Assembly (NCBI GenBank): GCA_947492375.1
Contig: CANLMI010000003.1
Location: forward strand, 186,001 to 250,000
DNA: 64,000 bases
Reading direction: 5' to 3'
Source of the DNA: an uncultured Kordiimonas sp.
GTDB lineage: Bacteria > Pseudomonadota > Alphaproteobacteria > Sphingomonadales > Kordiimonadaceae
Below are positions 36,820 through 45,285 of the stretch, piece by piece. Below the pieces are notes generated by a model. The model saw only the letters and a program-made list of their open reading frames with translations. It had not been told where the DNA came from and ran no database searches. The first letter of the stretch is position 1. Every line of letters starts with the position of its first letter. Both the position numbers and the translations under genes were made by a program.

Positions 36820-37767
36820 ATGGTCTTATCTGATATACGTCTGATTGATGCCGATGACATTGCCCGGTTAAGCCCATACCCGCAATTGATCGATGCTATT
36901 GCGGATGCCTTCCTAAGTGGTCCTGTAACGCCTGAGCGCAATCATTATCAGGTTGATGCAAAAACGGGCGCGACTTTGCTTTCGATGCCGGCGTGGAATG
37001 CATCAGAGTATATCGGACAAAAGCTGGTCACTGTAATGCCAGATAATGCGAAGCAAGGGCTGGAGACAATACAAGGTATGTATGTCTTGATGTCAGCGAA
37101 AACGGGTGTGCCGCTTGCGATTATGGATGCACCTGAGTTAACGGCCAGGCGAACAGCGGCGGCATCAGCGCTTGCCGCTAAATATCTGGCCCGTAGTGAC
37201 GCTGAAACGCTTTTAATGGTGGGTACTGGCAAGCTTGCGCCTTACTTGATTGAGGCGCATATGGCTGTTCGTAGCTATAAAGAGATTATAGTATGGGGCC
37301 GGGATTTAGAAAAAGCGCATAATCTGTGCAAAAGAATAGGGCTTAATAGTATTGCTGTTCGGGTGGCAGAGGATATCGAAAGAGCTTGCCGTCAGGCTGA
37401 TGTTATATCCTGTGCAACCACCTCTACTGAACCACTTGTTTTTGGTGAGTGGTTGAAAGAGGGTGCCCATCTTGACCTCGTGGGTGCGTTTAAGCCAACA
37501 ATGCGTGAATGCGATAATAATGCGGTCGTAAAGTCCTCCATATTTGTTGATACATATCGGGGCGTATTGGCTGAAGGCGGTGATATTGTGCAAGCAATTG
37601 GCGCCAATGCTATCGAAGAAGCCGATATTTGTACTGACTTGAAAACACTTGCCTGTGGTGGGCATTCAGGGCGTAGATCAATAAAAGAAAATACGCTTTT
37701 CAAATCTGTGGGCACAGCTATTGAAGATTATGCAATTGCATGCCTTGTTTATCAAAACCTGGCTTAA
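36820..37767 (+). CDS. Ornithine cyclodeaminase/mu-crystallin family protein
   Basis: 315 residues from the ATG directly after the amidohydrolase stop (a GTG at 36799 overlapping it is possible). Rossmann motif GTGKLAPYLIEAH binds NAD(P), and the substrate region QKLVTVMPDNAKQGLETIQG and GMYVLMSAKTGVPLAIMDAPELTARRT match the family. Members deaminate ornithine to proline or reduce cyclic imines such as 1-pyrroline-2-carboxylate. Coupling to an amidohydrolase suggests catabolism of a cyclic amino-acid derivative, an inference. Confidence 0.9.
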   Translation: MVLSDIRLIDADDIARLSPYPQLIDAIADAFLSGPVTPERNHYQVDAKTGATLLSMPAWNASEYIGQKLVTVMPDNAKQGLETIQGMYVLMSAKTGVPLAIMDAPELTARRTAAASALAAKYLARSDAETLLMVGTGKLAPYLIEAHMAVRSYKEIIVWGRDLEKAHNLCKRIGLNSIAVRVAEDIERACRQADVISCATTSTEPLVFGEWLKEGAHLDLVGAFKPTMRECDNNAVVKSSIFVDTYRGVLAEGGDIVQAIGANAIEEADICTDLKTLACGGHSGRRSIKENTLFKSVGTAIEDYAIACLVYQNLA

Positions 37768-37783
37768 TTGGGGGGGGGAATGA

Positions 37784-37811
37784 GAAAACCCGACGGGATC
37801 AAGCGCCGGGT
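37784..37811 (-). terminator. Terminator of the ACT-domain gene
   Basis: Stem ACCCGACG / CGCCGGGT (one mismatch), followed by four T on the minus strand, 28 nt past the stop of the gene at 37840. A run of nine G lies next to it at 37770-37778. Confidence 0.7.
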
Positions 37812-37839
37812 GTAAGTTCTTTGTATCTCAAGAGTAAGA

Positions 37840-38127
37840 TTATGCTGCCTGTTGTAGGACGGGCACTTTGGATGATACTAGTGTTTCCGACTTGACCGAT
37901 TGCACAGTTATGATCTGGCGCATCTTGTTTTCCATGACGAGAATATCGTGATCATTGAGGTCAACCATGTCAATTTCAACAACTTGAAATGCATCTTGGC
38001 GTCGAAGCGAAATCATTTCAGGGGCAATGTCACGAATGGTTAGAATCTCAAGAATCCTTGGGAGTGTATTCACGTCATGTGCTGTATTAAGTGAAAAACG
38101 AGTTCTTTTGCTTCCTTGTAAAACCAT
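37840..38127 (-). CDS. Small ACT-domain protein (IlvM/IlvN-like)
   Basis: 95 residues. The centre follows an ACT fold pattern (beta-alpha-beta-beta-alpha-beta): FSLNTAHDVNTLPRILEIL, then MISLRRQDAFQVVEIDM and LENKMRQIITVQSVK-like segments, much like the small regulatory subunit of acetolactate synthase. No ilvB or ilvG is adjacent, so the partner is elsewhere or it is a free amino-acid sensor. It diverges from an Lrp-family gene over 144 bp, which fits control by branched-chain amino acids. Confidence 0.68.
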   Translation of the reverse strand: MVLQGSKRTRFSLNTAHDVNTLPRILEILTIRDIAPEMISLRRQDAFQVVEIDMVDLNDHDILVMENKMRQIITVQSVKSETLVSSKVPVLQQAA

Positions 38128-38271
38128 TGTGTGTGCCTTTTTCCTGTATTTGGCTGTTGATATGAGAAGTATTCAATAAATTATGCAGGAAAGGCTTCCT
38201 AAATTAGCAAGAATTTGATAAATAATGAGAAAAAGTATCATTATATAAGTATAATATGAAATATTTGATCA

Positions 38272-38745
38272 ATGATTGATGATTTAGATGCGAAAATTTT
38301 AAATAGCTTGCAAGCTGATGCAACAATTTCCCTTCAGGACTTGGGGGATGAACTTGCATCCTCGCGTTCTGCGGTATGGCGGCGTATTCAACGTATGGAA
38401 GAGGCTGGAATTATCAAGCAGCACACTGTTCTTCTTGATCCTGAAAAGGTTGGTTTGGGGGTTATGGTGTTCGCTCAGGTGAAAATGCAGGCGCACGGCC
38501 AAAGTGACTTACCCAATTTTATCGAGCAAGTCAGACGTTTCCCTGAGGTGATTGAGTGTCATACCTTAATGGGGGATGTCGATTTTCTTCTCAAAATCAG
38601 AGTCCGTGATATCCAGAGTTATGAAAAACTGTTTTGGGATCATTTGTCGCGAATTGAAGGTGTGCGAGAAATTAATTCATCGATTGCCCTTACGTCTGTC
38701 AAGGCTACAACCCAGTTGAATATTAAGCCAAGCGTTTCAACTTAA
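38272..38745 (+). CDS. Lrp/AsnC family transcriptional regulator
   Basis: 157 residues. N-terminal winged helix-turn-helix (LDAKILNSLQADATISLQDL, SRSAVWRRIQRMEEAGII) and C-terminal RAM/ACT-like sensor domain (VIECHTLMGDVDFLLKIRVRD). It senses amino acids and controls neighbouring metabolic genes. Its divergent neighbour is the ACT-domain gene; the OCD and amidohydrolase genes lie beyond. The cobalamin riboswitch begins about 30 nt after its stop. Confidence 0.95.
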   Translation: MIDDLDAKILNSLQADATISLQDLGDELASSRSAVWRRIQRMEEAGIIKQHTVLLDPEKVGLGVMVFAQVKMQAHGQSDLPNFIEQVRRFPEVIECHTLMGDVDFLLKIRVRDIQSYEKLFWDHLSRIEGVREINSSIALTSVKATTQLNIKPSVST

Positions 38746-38775
38746 ATCTTTCCTTCTTATAAAGCCTGCTGTATA

Positions 38776-38993
38776 GCGATGCCTCAGATGGTTCTTCCGG
38801 GCATGCTCGGAAGCTAAGAGGGAACACGGTGCGGCTAATTGATGAAAGCCTAATCCGTGACTGTACCCGCAACTGTAAGTGAGGAGTGCTACTTACATAT
38901 ATCCACTGGAAAATCTTGACCTAATTTTTAGGCAGGTTTTTTTGGGAAGGATTAAGTAGCACAATGATCCACGAAGTCAGGAGACCTGCCATC
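38776..38993 (+). ncRNA. Adenosylcobalamin riboswitch
   Basis: All core elements are in order: AGAGGGAACACGGTG (38817-38831), CTGTACCCGCAACTGTAAG (38861-38879), CCACTGG (38903-38909), GGGAAGG (38944-38950), and the B12 box AGTCAGGAGACCTGCC (38975-38990). It lies upstream of the BtuB-like receptor gene, a classic target. No intrinsic terminator follows, so control is probably at translation, through the leader described at 39024-39144. Confidence 0.95.
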
Positions 38994-39023
38994 ATGTCGC
39001 CCATCTGATGGTCGGGTTCAACC

Positions 39024-39086
39024 ATGCAGAGCGGAATTCCGTGCCGGCGATATTTCGGATTGTGCACGGAGGGCGACGTTTCATGA
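39024..39086 (+). CDS. Putative leader peptide 1 (20 codons)
   Basis: ATG 39024 to TGA 39084, 20 residues (MQSGIPCRRYFGLCTEGDVS). Too short for usual gene calling and without a good ribosome binding site. Its stop overlaps the start of leader 2 as ATGA (39083-39086), the arrangement used for coupled translation. It may be chance; conservation would decide. Confidence 0.35.
   Translation: MQSGIPCRRYFGLCTEGDVS
39038..39070 (+). promoter_or_regulatory. Hairpin A, covers the leader-2 ribosome binding site
   Basis: TCCGTGC (39038-39044) pairs perfectly with GCACGGA (39064-39070), whose end overlaps GGAGGG (39068-39073), the Shine-Dalgarno of leader 2. The loop is 19 nt. The riboswitch core ends 45 nt upstream and may control this stem. 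Confidence 0.5.
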
Positions 39087-39109
39087 CGCAAACTCCACAC
39101 AAAAATTAA
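39083..39109 (+). CDS. Putative leader peptide 2 (8 codons)
   Basis: ATG 39083, TAA 39107, 8 residues (MTQTPHKN). A strong GGAGGG lies 9 nt upstream. The ORF covers AAACTCCAC (39090-39098), the strand that pairs with the ribosome binding site of the receptor gene. A ribosome on this ORF would open that hairpin. Confidence 0.5.
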   Translation: MTQTPHKN

Positions 39110-39139
39110 TAAATACCCCAAATGGGTTCAGTGGAGTTT
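39090..39139 (+). promoter_or_regulatory. Hairpin B, covers the receptor ribosome binding site
   Basis: AAACTCCAC (39090-39098) and GTGGAGTTT (39131-39139) are a perfect 9-bp inverted repeat. The right arm contains GTGGAG, 7 nt before the receptor ATG at 39144. A smaller ACCC/GGGT stem (39115-39127) sits in the loop. Confidence 0.65.
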
Positions 39140-39143
39140 TATA

Positions 39144-41048
39144 ATGTCTAAACTGACAAATAGTTTCAAAATTGCCTTGCTATCCAGTGCTGTTTTTTCG
39201 CCTGTGTCTTTTAATGCCGTGGTGTTTGCAGAAGATGATGTTGAAGAAATTATCGTTTCTGCCAATCGCCGTGAACAGCTAATATCAGAAGTCGGCAAGA
39301 GTATTTCGGTGCTTACTGAAGAAGCGCTCAAACTTCAGCAATTTAACTTTGTTGTTGATGCCCTTCAAACCGTGCCGGGTGTATCTATTAACCAAAACGG
39401 TAGTTTCGGTGGATTGGCGAGCGTTTCTATTCGCGGTAACTCGTCTGACCAAACAGTTATTCTGATTGACGGCGTTCAGGTAAATGATGCCTCAACACCG
39501 GGCGGTGGGTTCAACTTCAGCACAATTGATCCGGTATCAATTAAACGGGTCGAGGTTGTGCGCGGCCCACAGTCAGTACTTTATGGGTCTGATGCCATTG
39601 GCGGTGTTGTAAATATTATAACCAAGTCTGGTGGTGATGGATTTGGCGGAAGTGTTCTTGGTGAATATGGATCGTTTTCAAGCTTTAGAACTGCGGCGAA
39701 TGTTTACGGCGGTGATGATCGGTTTGGCTTTAACCTCGCCGGGAGTTATCTGGATACTGATGGTATTTCAGCGGCTGATAGTGCAGACGGCAATAATGAA
39801 GATGACGGGTTTGAAAACCTAACACTGCGGGCGCGTGTAACGGCACAGTTTAACGATATTTTTGGGGCAGAAATATCATCAAGCTATGTTGATAGCGAAA
39901 ATGAATTTGATAGTTTTGGCCTTCAGAGTAACGGTGATTTCGGCGTTGTTGACGGCGATGAAGTTGGAAATTCAGAAGAGTTCTTAATTGCTGGCCGTGC
40001 GTTTGTTGATTTGCTTGATGGCAGGTTTACAAATACATTTTCGATAGAATATTCCCACATCGACCGTCAAAACCTAACGAATGGTGTTGAAAGTTTTGCG
40101 GCTGACGGTGAAAGATTTAACCTTGATTACTTGGGTGTATTTGAGATCGATGATGCCTGGACCATCTCGGGCGGTGCACAGCGCGAAGTGATTGAAACCA
40201 GCGTAGATGTTGAAGATCTGTCAATCGATAGCGTTTTTGGCCTTTTGTCTTTTGATGGCATTGAAGGCCTTAATCTCTCGGCTGGCATACGTGTTGATGA
40301 TCATGAAACATTTGGTAGCACAACCAACGGGCAGGTTAGTGGTAGTTATACATTTGAGGATACAGGAACACGAATTCTGGCAAGTTGGGGTGAAGGTTTC
40401 AAGGCACCAACAATTTTCCAACTTACTTTCGTTCTAAATGATTTTACAACTGGCGAACCGATTGCTGGTCCAAACCTTGGGCTTAACCCTGAGCGATCTG
40501 ACGCCTTTGAAGTTGGTATTGAACAGGAATTTCTGGACGGGCAATTCCGTGCTGGTGTTACCTATTTTGATCAAGACGTACAGGATTTGATCGAGTTTTC
40601 TTTTGTTGAAGCGTTTGCCAATACAAGTGAAGCACGTTTGCGCGGCCTTGAGTTTACGGTAGAGGGTAGCCTTAGTGAAACACTCAGCTTTACCGGTAAT
40701 TACACTTACACATCAGCACGCGATCTAACGAATGATCGACGCCTTATTCGCAGGCCACGTCATCAGGCCTTTGGCAATATTCAGTGGCAGGTGACTGATA
40801 AACTACAAACAAATGTCTCGCTTACATACAATGGTAATGAAATAGACAATTTCGAATTCGGCACCAATACACCATCTGGTATTGCGGATGATTGGTTCAG
40901 GGTTGATTTGCGTGCTAGTTATCAACTCAATGAGACGATTGAAATTTTTGGCCGTATTGATAACTTGTTCGATGAAGAATATCAGCAGATTTTAGATTTT
41001 GGTACACCGGGCGCGTCGGTATTTGGCGGGGTTCGTGCAACGTTTTAA
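39144..41048 (+). CDS. btuB: TonB-dependent receptor, BtuB-like (cobalamin uptake)
   Basis: 634 residues with a signal peptide (about 1-29). A TonB box (EEIIVSANR, near 34-42) is followed by the plug domain (VDALQTVPGVSINQNG, SIRGNSSDQTVILIDGVQV, VEVVRGPQSVLYGSDAIGG) and a 22-strand-type barrel ending in VRATF with a terminal Phe. Acidic Asp-rich loops in the first barrel part fit calcium binding as in BtuB. The riboswitch upstream and the BtuF/C/D genes 26 nt downstream support cobalamin or corrinoid import. Ribosome binding site GTGGAG, apparently hidden in hairpin B. Confidence 0.93.
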   Translation: MSKLTNSFKIALLSSAVFSPVSFNAVVFAEDDVEEIIVSANRREQLISEVGKSISVLTEEALKLQQFNFVVDALQTVPGVSINQNGSFGGLASVSIRGNSSDQTVILIDGVQVNDASTPGGGFNFSTIDPVSIKRVEVVRGPQSVLYGSDAIGGVVNIITKSGGDGFGGSVLGEYGSFSSFRTAANVYGGDDRFGFNLAGSYLDTDGISAADSADGNNEDDGFENLTLRARVTAQFNDIFGAEISSSYVDSENEFDSFGLQSNGDFGVVDGDEVGNSEEFLIAGRAFVDLLDGRFTNTFSIEYSHIDRQNLTNGVESFAADGERFNLDYLGVFEIDDAWTISGGAQREVIETSVDVEDLSIDSVFGLLSFDGIEGLNLSAGIRVDDHETFGSTTNGQVSGSYTFEDTGTRILASWGEGFKAPTIFQLTFVLNDFTTGEPIAGPNLGLNPERSDAFEVGIEQEFLDGQFRAGVTYFDQDVQDLIEFSFVEAFANTSEARLRGLEFTVEGSLSETLSFTGNYTYTSARDLTNDRRLIRRPRHQAFGNIQWQVTDKLQTNVSLTYNGNEIDNFEFGTNTPSGIADDWFRVDLRASYQLNETIEIFGRIDNLFDEEYQQILDFGTPGASVFGGVRATF

Positions 41049-41074
41049 TCGGCAGCAACCGAGAGAGGTCAAGC

Positions 41075-41992
41075 ATGCAACATGACTTGACAATACGAAA
41101 AATATTAAGGGTATCAGCGCATATGGCTGCTGGTGCCTTTGTGGCTGCGGCGGTAACCGCTTCCCTTAAAAGCGATCCTCAGCTAGATAGCTTGAAGACC
41201 GTGGTTTCAACTGATTACTGCGCTGACCAGTATGTTCTGGCACTTGCAAATAACGAGCAGATTAAGGCCGTGTCGTTTGAGGCGTTGGACGTACATTCCT
41301 TCCACCGGGAGCGGGCAAAAACGGTTCCCGCTTTCAGTGGCAGCGCAGAGGAAATATTAGTAAATAATCCTGATGTTGTTGTCTGGTCGTGGCGTGGCAG
41401 TGCGTCCACAAATAAACTTTTTGAGCGATTAGGCAGCGATGTGGCGCGGGTTGATTTTGCGCTTAGCCCCGATGATGTATTCAGAAATGTCAGTAAAATT
41501 GCTGATGCGCTTGGTAGGGCGCGTGAAGGCGAAACCATGATTGCTGAGTACCGTGCGCGTTTGGCAGCGCTTGAGAACTCTAGCAAATCCAATTTGAAAG
41601 CGGCGTATGTAACACCGGGTGGGTTCACTGCAGGGCTTGGTACCTTTGTTGATAATGTCATTAAATTATCGGGGCTTGATACGGTTGCATCCGATATGAA
41701 AATCAATAGCTGGCAAGCTGTGCCTCTTGAGGCGCTGGTTTTAAATCCGCCTGACGTGATTATTGGTAGCTTTTTTGACCTTACATCAGCGCATCGTTCC
41801 AAGTGGGGAATAACGCGGCATCCGCTCTTGAATAAAATGATGCGGGATATTCCAACCATTTTGGTGCCCAGCAAATATCTTTCCTGTAATGGATTCTTTT
41901 TTATCGACGGCGCTGAATATATTCGCCGTGAAGCGCAAAAGCTGAACTTAATTCCGGATGACACATATCCGGTTGTGGAGACAGCAGAATGA
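41075..41992 (+). CDS. btuF: Periplasmic corrinoid-binding protein of ABC transporter (BtuF-like)
   Basis: 305 residues. N-terminal hydrophobic segment (about 14-27) as signal or anchor. Class III periplasmic binding protein: KTVVSTDYCADQYVLAL, then ILVNNPDVVVWSWRG and the rigid connecting helix, LEALVLNPPDVIIGSF in the second lobe. Preceded by GAGAGG. Hands cobalamin or cobinamide to BtuCD. Its stop overlaps the btuC start by 4 nt (ATGA). Confidence 0.9.
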   Translation: MQHDLTIRKILRVSAHMAAGAFVAAAVTASLKSDPQLDSLKTVVSTDYCADQYVLALANNEQIKAVSFEALDVHSFHRERAKTVPAFSGSAEEILVNNPDVVVWSWRGSASTNKLFERLGSDVARVDFALSPDDVFRNVSKIADALGRAREGETMIAEYRARLAALENSSKSNLKAAYVTPGGFTAGLGTFVDNVIKLSGLDTVASDMKINSWQAVPLEALVLNPPDVIIGSFFDLTSAHRSKWGITRHPLLNKMMRDIPTILVPSKYLSCNGFFFIDGAEYIRREAQKLNLIPDDTYPVVETAE

Positions 41993-42996
41993 TAAAGGGC
42001 TTACATCTTACTCAAGTCTATTTGGTTATTGCACTACTTCTCATTTTGATTGGTGTCGGATTAGTTTCGGCAACTTTCGGGCAGGCACCGCTTTCGATTG
42101 CACAAGTGCTTGAGGGGTTATCAGGGCCCGAAGATAGTGGCCTCTCGATCATTATTCGTGAATTGCGCCTCCCGAGGATTATTCTAGGTATGTTTGTGGG
42201 TGCTGCACTTGGTTTTTCAGGCGCCGCGCTTCAAGGGTTACTTAGAAACCCACTTGCGGAGCCCGGCGTTATTGGGGTGACTGCCAGCGCAAGCCTAGGG
42301 GCAGTTGTTGCCATATATTTTGGCCTTACCGCATTCAGTACATATGCTGTTCCGGTTTTCTCTATGTTTGGCGCTTTATTAGCCACAATGGTGGTACTGG
42401 CCGTTGCGGCCCGCGATGCGAGCGTTTTGACGCTTATTCTAACGGGTATCGGGCTTTCAAGTCTTGCGACAGCTCTTATTTCGCTTGTGATGAATTTTGC
42501 ACCAAATCCGATGTCTCTAAGGGATATGGTGCTTTGGATGCTGGGGTCACTTGAAAACCGTACAACAGATGACCTCTCGCTCGCTGTGCCCTTTATTATT
42601 CTTGGGTGGCTTCTGATGATTGGTGTCGGGCAGGGTCTGAACGCGCTTGCTCTTGGTGAGGATGCGGCCACCACTTTGGGGGTTAACCTCAAGCGGCTTC
42701 GTTGGCGCATTATTGCAGGCACAGCGCTTAGTGTCGGGGCGGCGGTTTCAGTGTGTGGCGGTATTGGATTTGTCGGCCTTGTCGTTCCGCATATTGTCCG
42801 CTTTTTTGTTGGTAGCGAACCTCGGCATATTCTTTTGCCAAGTGCAATAGCTGGCGCAATCCTCTTGACGCTTGCAGACATTATAACCCGCTTACCGTTT
42901 GGTAATGGCCAGCTTCAGCTCGGTGTTGTGACAGCATTTATTGGTGCGCCCGTGTTTCTGGTGATTGTGTATAAAACACGGGAGGCCATGCGATGA
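41989..42996 (+). CDS. btuC: ABC transporter permease for corrinoid (BtuC/FecCD family)
   Basis: 335 residues, about ten membrane helices. FecCD family motifs: LRLPRIILGMFVGAALGFSGAALQGLLRNPLAEPGVIG, a mid-protein GIGLSSLATALISL, and the C-terminal GGIGFVGLVVPHIVRF. Overlaps btuF and btuD each by 4 nt, so the three transport genes are coupled. Confidence 0.94.
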   Translation: MIKGLHLTQVYLVIALLLILIGVGLVSATFGQAPLSIAQVLEGLSGPEDSGLSIIIRELRLPRIILGMFVGAALGFSGAALQGLLRNPLAEPGVIGVTASASLGAVVAIYFGLTAFSTYAVPVFSMFGALLATMVVLAVAARDASVLTLILTGIGLSSLATALISLVMNFAPNPMSLRDMVLWMLGSLENRTTDDLSLAVPFIILGWLLMIGVGQGLNALALGEDAATTLGVNLKRLRWRIIAGTALSVGAAVSVCGGIGFVGLVVPHIVRFFVGSEPRHILLPSAIAGAILLTLADIITRLPFGNGQLQLGVVTAFIGAPVFLVIVYKTREAMR

Positions 42997-43805
42997 GCAG
43001 TAAAATTGAGACTGCGGGTCTTGCGCTCCACGGTGTTGGGGTCGCCCTCGGCGGACAACAAATTATTGAAGATATTTCCTTTGATGTGAAGCCGGGTGAA
43101 GTGGTGGGATTAATCGGTGCAAACGGCGCTGGTAAAAGTACAGCGGTGCGAGCTGCCCTTAATCTTGTTAAATTGGCGGCTGGTCATATAGCGGTGGACG
43201 GTGTCGATACTGCATCGCTAAATTTGAAAGAGCGTGCGAAATTGATGTCGTATGTGCCGCAAGGTACGCCTGTGCACTGGCCATTGGTTGCAGAGCGCCT
43301 CGTTGCCCTGGGCCGCACGCCGCATTTAGGCCCGTGGGATAAAATATCGAATGCCGAACAAGAAATTATTAAAGCGGCGATGGTTGAAACTGATACCTGG
43401 CACCTGCGGGAGCGGATTGCGACCACATTGTCAGGCGGCGAAACCGCAAGACTTATGCTTGCACGCACAATCGCTGTTGGTGCGCCCTATATGCTTGCTG
43501 ACGAGCCTACAGCAGCGCTTGATCCGTATCACCGATTGCAGGTGATGGATATTATGCGCGCTCAGGCCAAAGCAGGTACTGGTATTTTAATTGTTCTGCA
43601 TGATCTTAGTTTTGCCCAAAATTACTGCGATAAACTGGTTTTATTGCATAAGGGTAAAATCCTCGATCAAGGAGATACAAGGCAGGTGCTAAGCGATAAG
43701 AACTTGATGGAAGCATTCCAAATCAGTGTCAGCAGGTGGAGTGACGGTAATACAGATTATTTGATGCCAAGCACTGGTGTCACGCCCGCATCTGAGGCGT
43801 CATAA
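42993..43805 (+). CDS. btuD: ABC transporter ATP-binding protein for corrinoid
   Basis: 270 residues. Walker A GANGAGKST, Q loop in YVPQG, signature LSGGE, Walker B YMLADEPTAALD and switch His in LHDLSF. Powers BtuC. The next gene, cobQ, starts 1 nt after its stop, joining uptake and cofactor assembly in one unit. Confidence 0.94.
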   Translation: MSSKIETAGLALHGVGVALGGQQIIEDISFDVKPGEVVGLIGANGAGKSTAVRAALNLVKLAAGHIAVDGVDTASLNLKERAKLMSYVPQGTPVHWPLVAERLVALGRTPHLGPWDKISNAEQEIIKAAMVETDTWHLRERIATTLSGGETARLMLARTIAVGAPYMLADEPTAALDPYHRLQVMDIMRAQAKAGTGILIVLHDLSFAQNYCDKLVLLHKGKILDQGDTRQVLSDKNLMEAFQISVSRWSDGNTDYLMPSTGVTPASEAS

Positions 43806-43806
43806 C

Positions 43807-45285
43807 ATGGCGCCTCGTACCTTGATGTTACAAGGGACAGGTTCTGATGTTGGAAAATCTGTTCTAACAGCTGGGCTATGCCGCGCCTATAAAAAACGCG
43901 GTGTCAATGTGATGCCGTTTAAGCCGCAAAATATGTCGAATAATGCAGCCGTCACACCTGAGGGTGGTGAGATTGGCCGGGCGCAGTGGCTACAGGCCAA
44001 GGCTGCATGTGTTAATCCCAATGTTCATATGAACCCTGTTTTGCTGAAACCTCAAAGTGATACGGGGGCGCAGGTTATTGTGCAAGGTAAGCTGCATTCA
44101 ACTTCCGAAGCTGTGAAATATCAGGAAAAGAAGAAATTTCTGATGTTCAAGGTGATGCAAAGCTTTGAATACTTATCCGGGCGTGCTGATTTGATTTTGG
44201 TTGAGGGCGCAGGAAGCCCTGCTGAGGTGAACCTGAGAAAAGGCGATATTGCCAATATGGGTTTTGCACTTGAAGCGGGTGTTCCTGTTGCTTTGATCGG
44301 GGATATCAATAGAGGCGGGGTTATCGCTTCGATTGTCGGTACATGGCACCTGTTGCCGTCTGCTGAAAAGGAATTGATTAAGGGTTTTATCGTCAATCAA
44401 TTCAGGGGTGATATCAGCCTCTTTGACGGTGGTATTGAGGTTATCAAGAAGGAAACCGGATGGCACCATTTCGGTACTGTTCCGTTTTTACGCTCTATTC
44501 GTGATCTGCCAGCGGAAGACGCTGTTGTTCTTGAGAATGGTAATACCAAAGACGACAATCAGATTAAAATTGCTGTGCCACTCTTGCCCCGTATTGCCAA
44601 TTTTGACGATCTTGATCCGTTAATCGCAGAGCCTGATGTATCAGTAGCGGTTGTGAAACCCGGTACGCCGATACCATTTGGTCAAGATCTGATCATTATT
44701 CCGGGTAGTAAGGCAACGATTGCTGATCTTGATTTCATGCGAAAAGAAGGTTGGGATATTGATATTATCGCACATGTTCGTCACGGCGGTAGTGTGCTTG
44801 GTATATGCGGTGGGTACCAAATGCTCGGTAATATGATCTTTGACCCTAGCGGTATCGAAGGCAGCCAGCGCGAGGGCAAGGGCCTTGGCCTTTTGGATGT
44901 GGTCAGCACGATTACAAACCGGAAGGCGCTTAAGGAAACCAAAGTTATGATTTCCAAAGAGAGTGTGACCGCAACAGGGTATGAAATTCATTCCGGCGTT
45001 ACCACGGCAGGTGATAATGTTCGGCCTTATATGAAATCGCTTTTGGATATCACCAACGGAGACGTGATTGGTGTTGAAAGCCATGACGGGCGTATTATTG
45101 GCACGTATTTACACGGCCTTTTTGAAAGCGGTGAATACAGAAGAGAGTTTCTGAAACGTTTCAGCAGCGCAAACAGAGAAGCCGTTAATTTTGATTTGAA
45201 GGTTGAAGGGGCGCTTGATGCGCTTGCAAACTCGCTTGAAGAGTATCTTGACCTTGATCAACTATGGGATATCGCCAGTTTATGA
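43807..45285 (+). CDS. cobQ: Cobyric acid synthase
   Basis: 492 residues from the ATG just after btuD (the upstream extension to 43777 is in another gene). N-terminal dethiobiotin synthetase-like ATPase domain (QGTGSDVGKSVLTAGL, KPQNMSNNA, EGAGSPAEVNL, GDINRGGVIAS). C-terminal class I glutamine amidotransferase (GICGGYQMLG with the nucleophile Cys; ESHDGRIIGTYLHGLFE with the His). It amidates adenosylcobyrinic a,c-diamide four times to cobyric acid. Its presence beside no ring genes is notable. The stop overlaps the next start by 4 nt. Confidence 0.95.
   Translation: MAPRTLMLQGTGSDVGKSVLTAGLCRAYKKRGVNVMPFKPQNMSNNAAVTPEGGEIGRAQWLQAKAACVNPNVHMNPVLLKPQSDTGAQVIVQGKLHSTSEAVKYQEKKKFLMFKVMQSFEYLSGRADLILVEGAGSPAEVNLRKGDIANMGFALEAGVPVALIGDINRGGVIASIVGTWHLLPSAEKELIKGFIVNQFRGDISLFDGGIEVIKKETGWHHFGTVPFLRSIRDLPAEDAVVLENGNTKDDNQIKIAVPLLPRIANFDDLDPLIAEPDVSVAVVKPGTPIPFGQDLIIIPGSKATIADLDFMRKEGWDIDIIAHVRHGGSVLGICGGYQMLGNMIFDPSGIEGSQREGKGLGLLDVVSTITNRKALKETKVMISKESVTATGYEIHSGVTTAGDNVRPYMKSLLDITNGDVIGVESHDGRIIGTYLHGLFESGEYRREFLKRFSSANREAVNFDLKVEGALDALANSLEEYLDLDQLWDIASL

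Noticed and set aside
37770-37778. Run of nine G after the OCD gene
   Set aside because: Outside coding sequence; a phase-variation role would need a reading frame or promoter affected by its length, and none is seen.
41215-41964. 249-codon minus-strand frame opposite btuF
   Set aside because: The plus-strand BtuF is a clear family member with coupled neighbours; the antisense frame has Ser-rich composition and no motif.
42231-42881. 216-codon minus-strand frame opposite btuC
   Set aside because: Shadow of a well-supported membrane permease gene.
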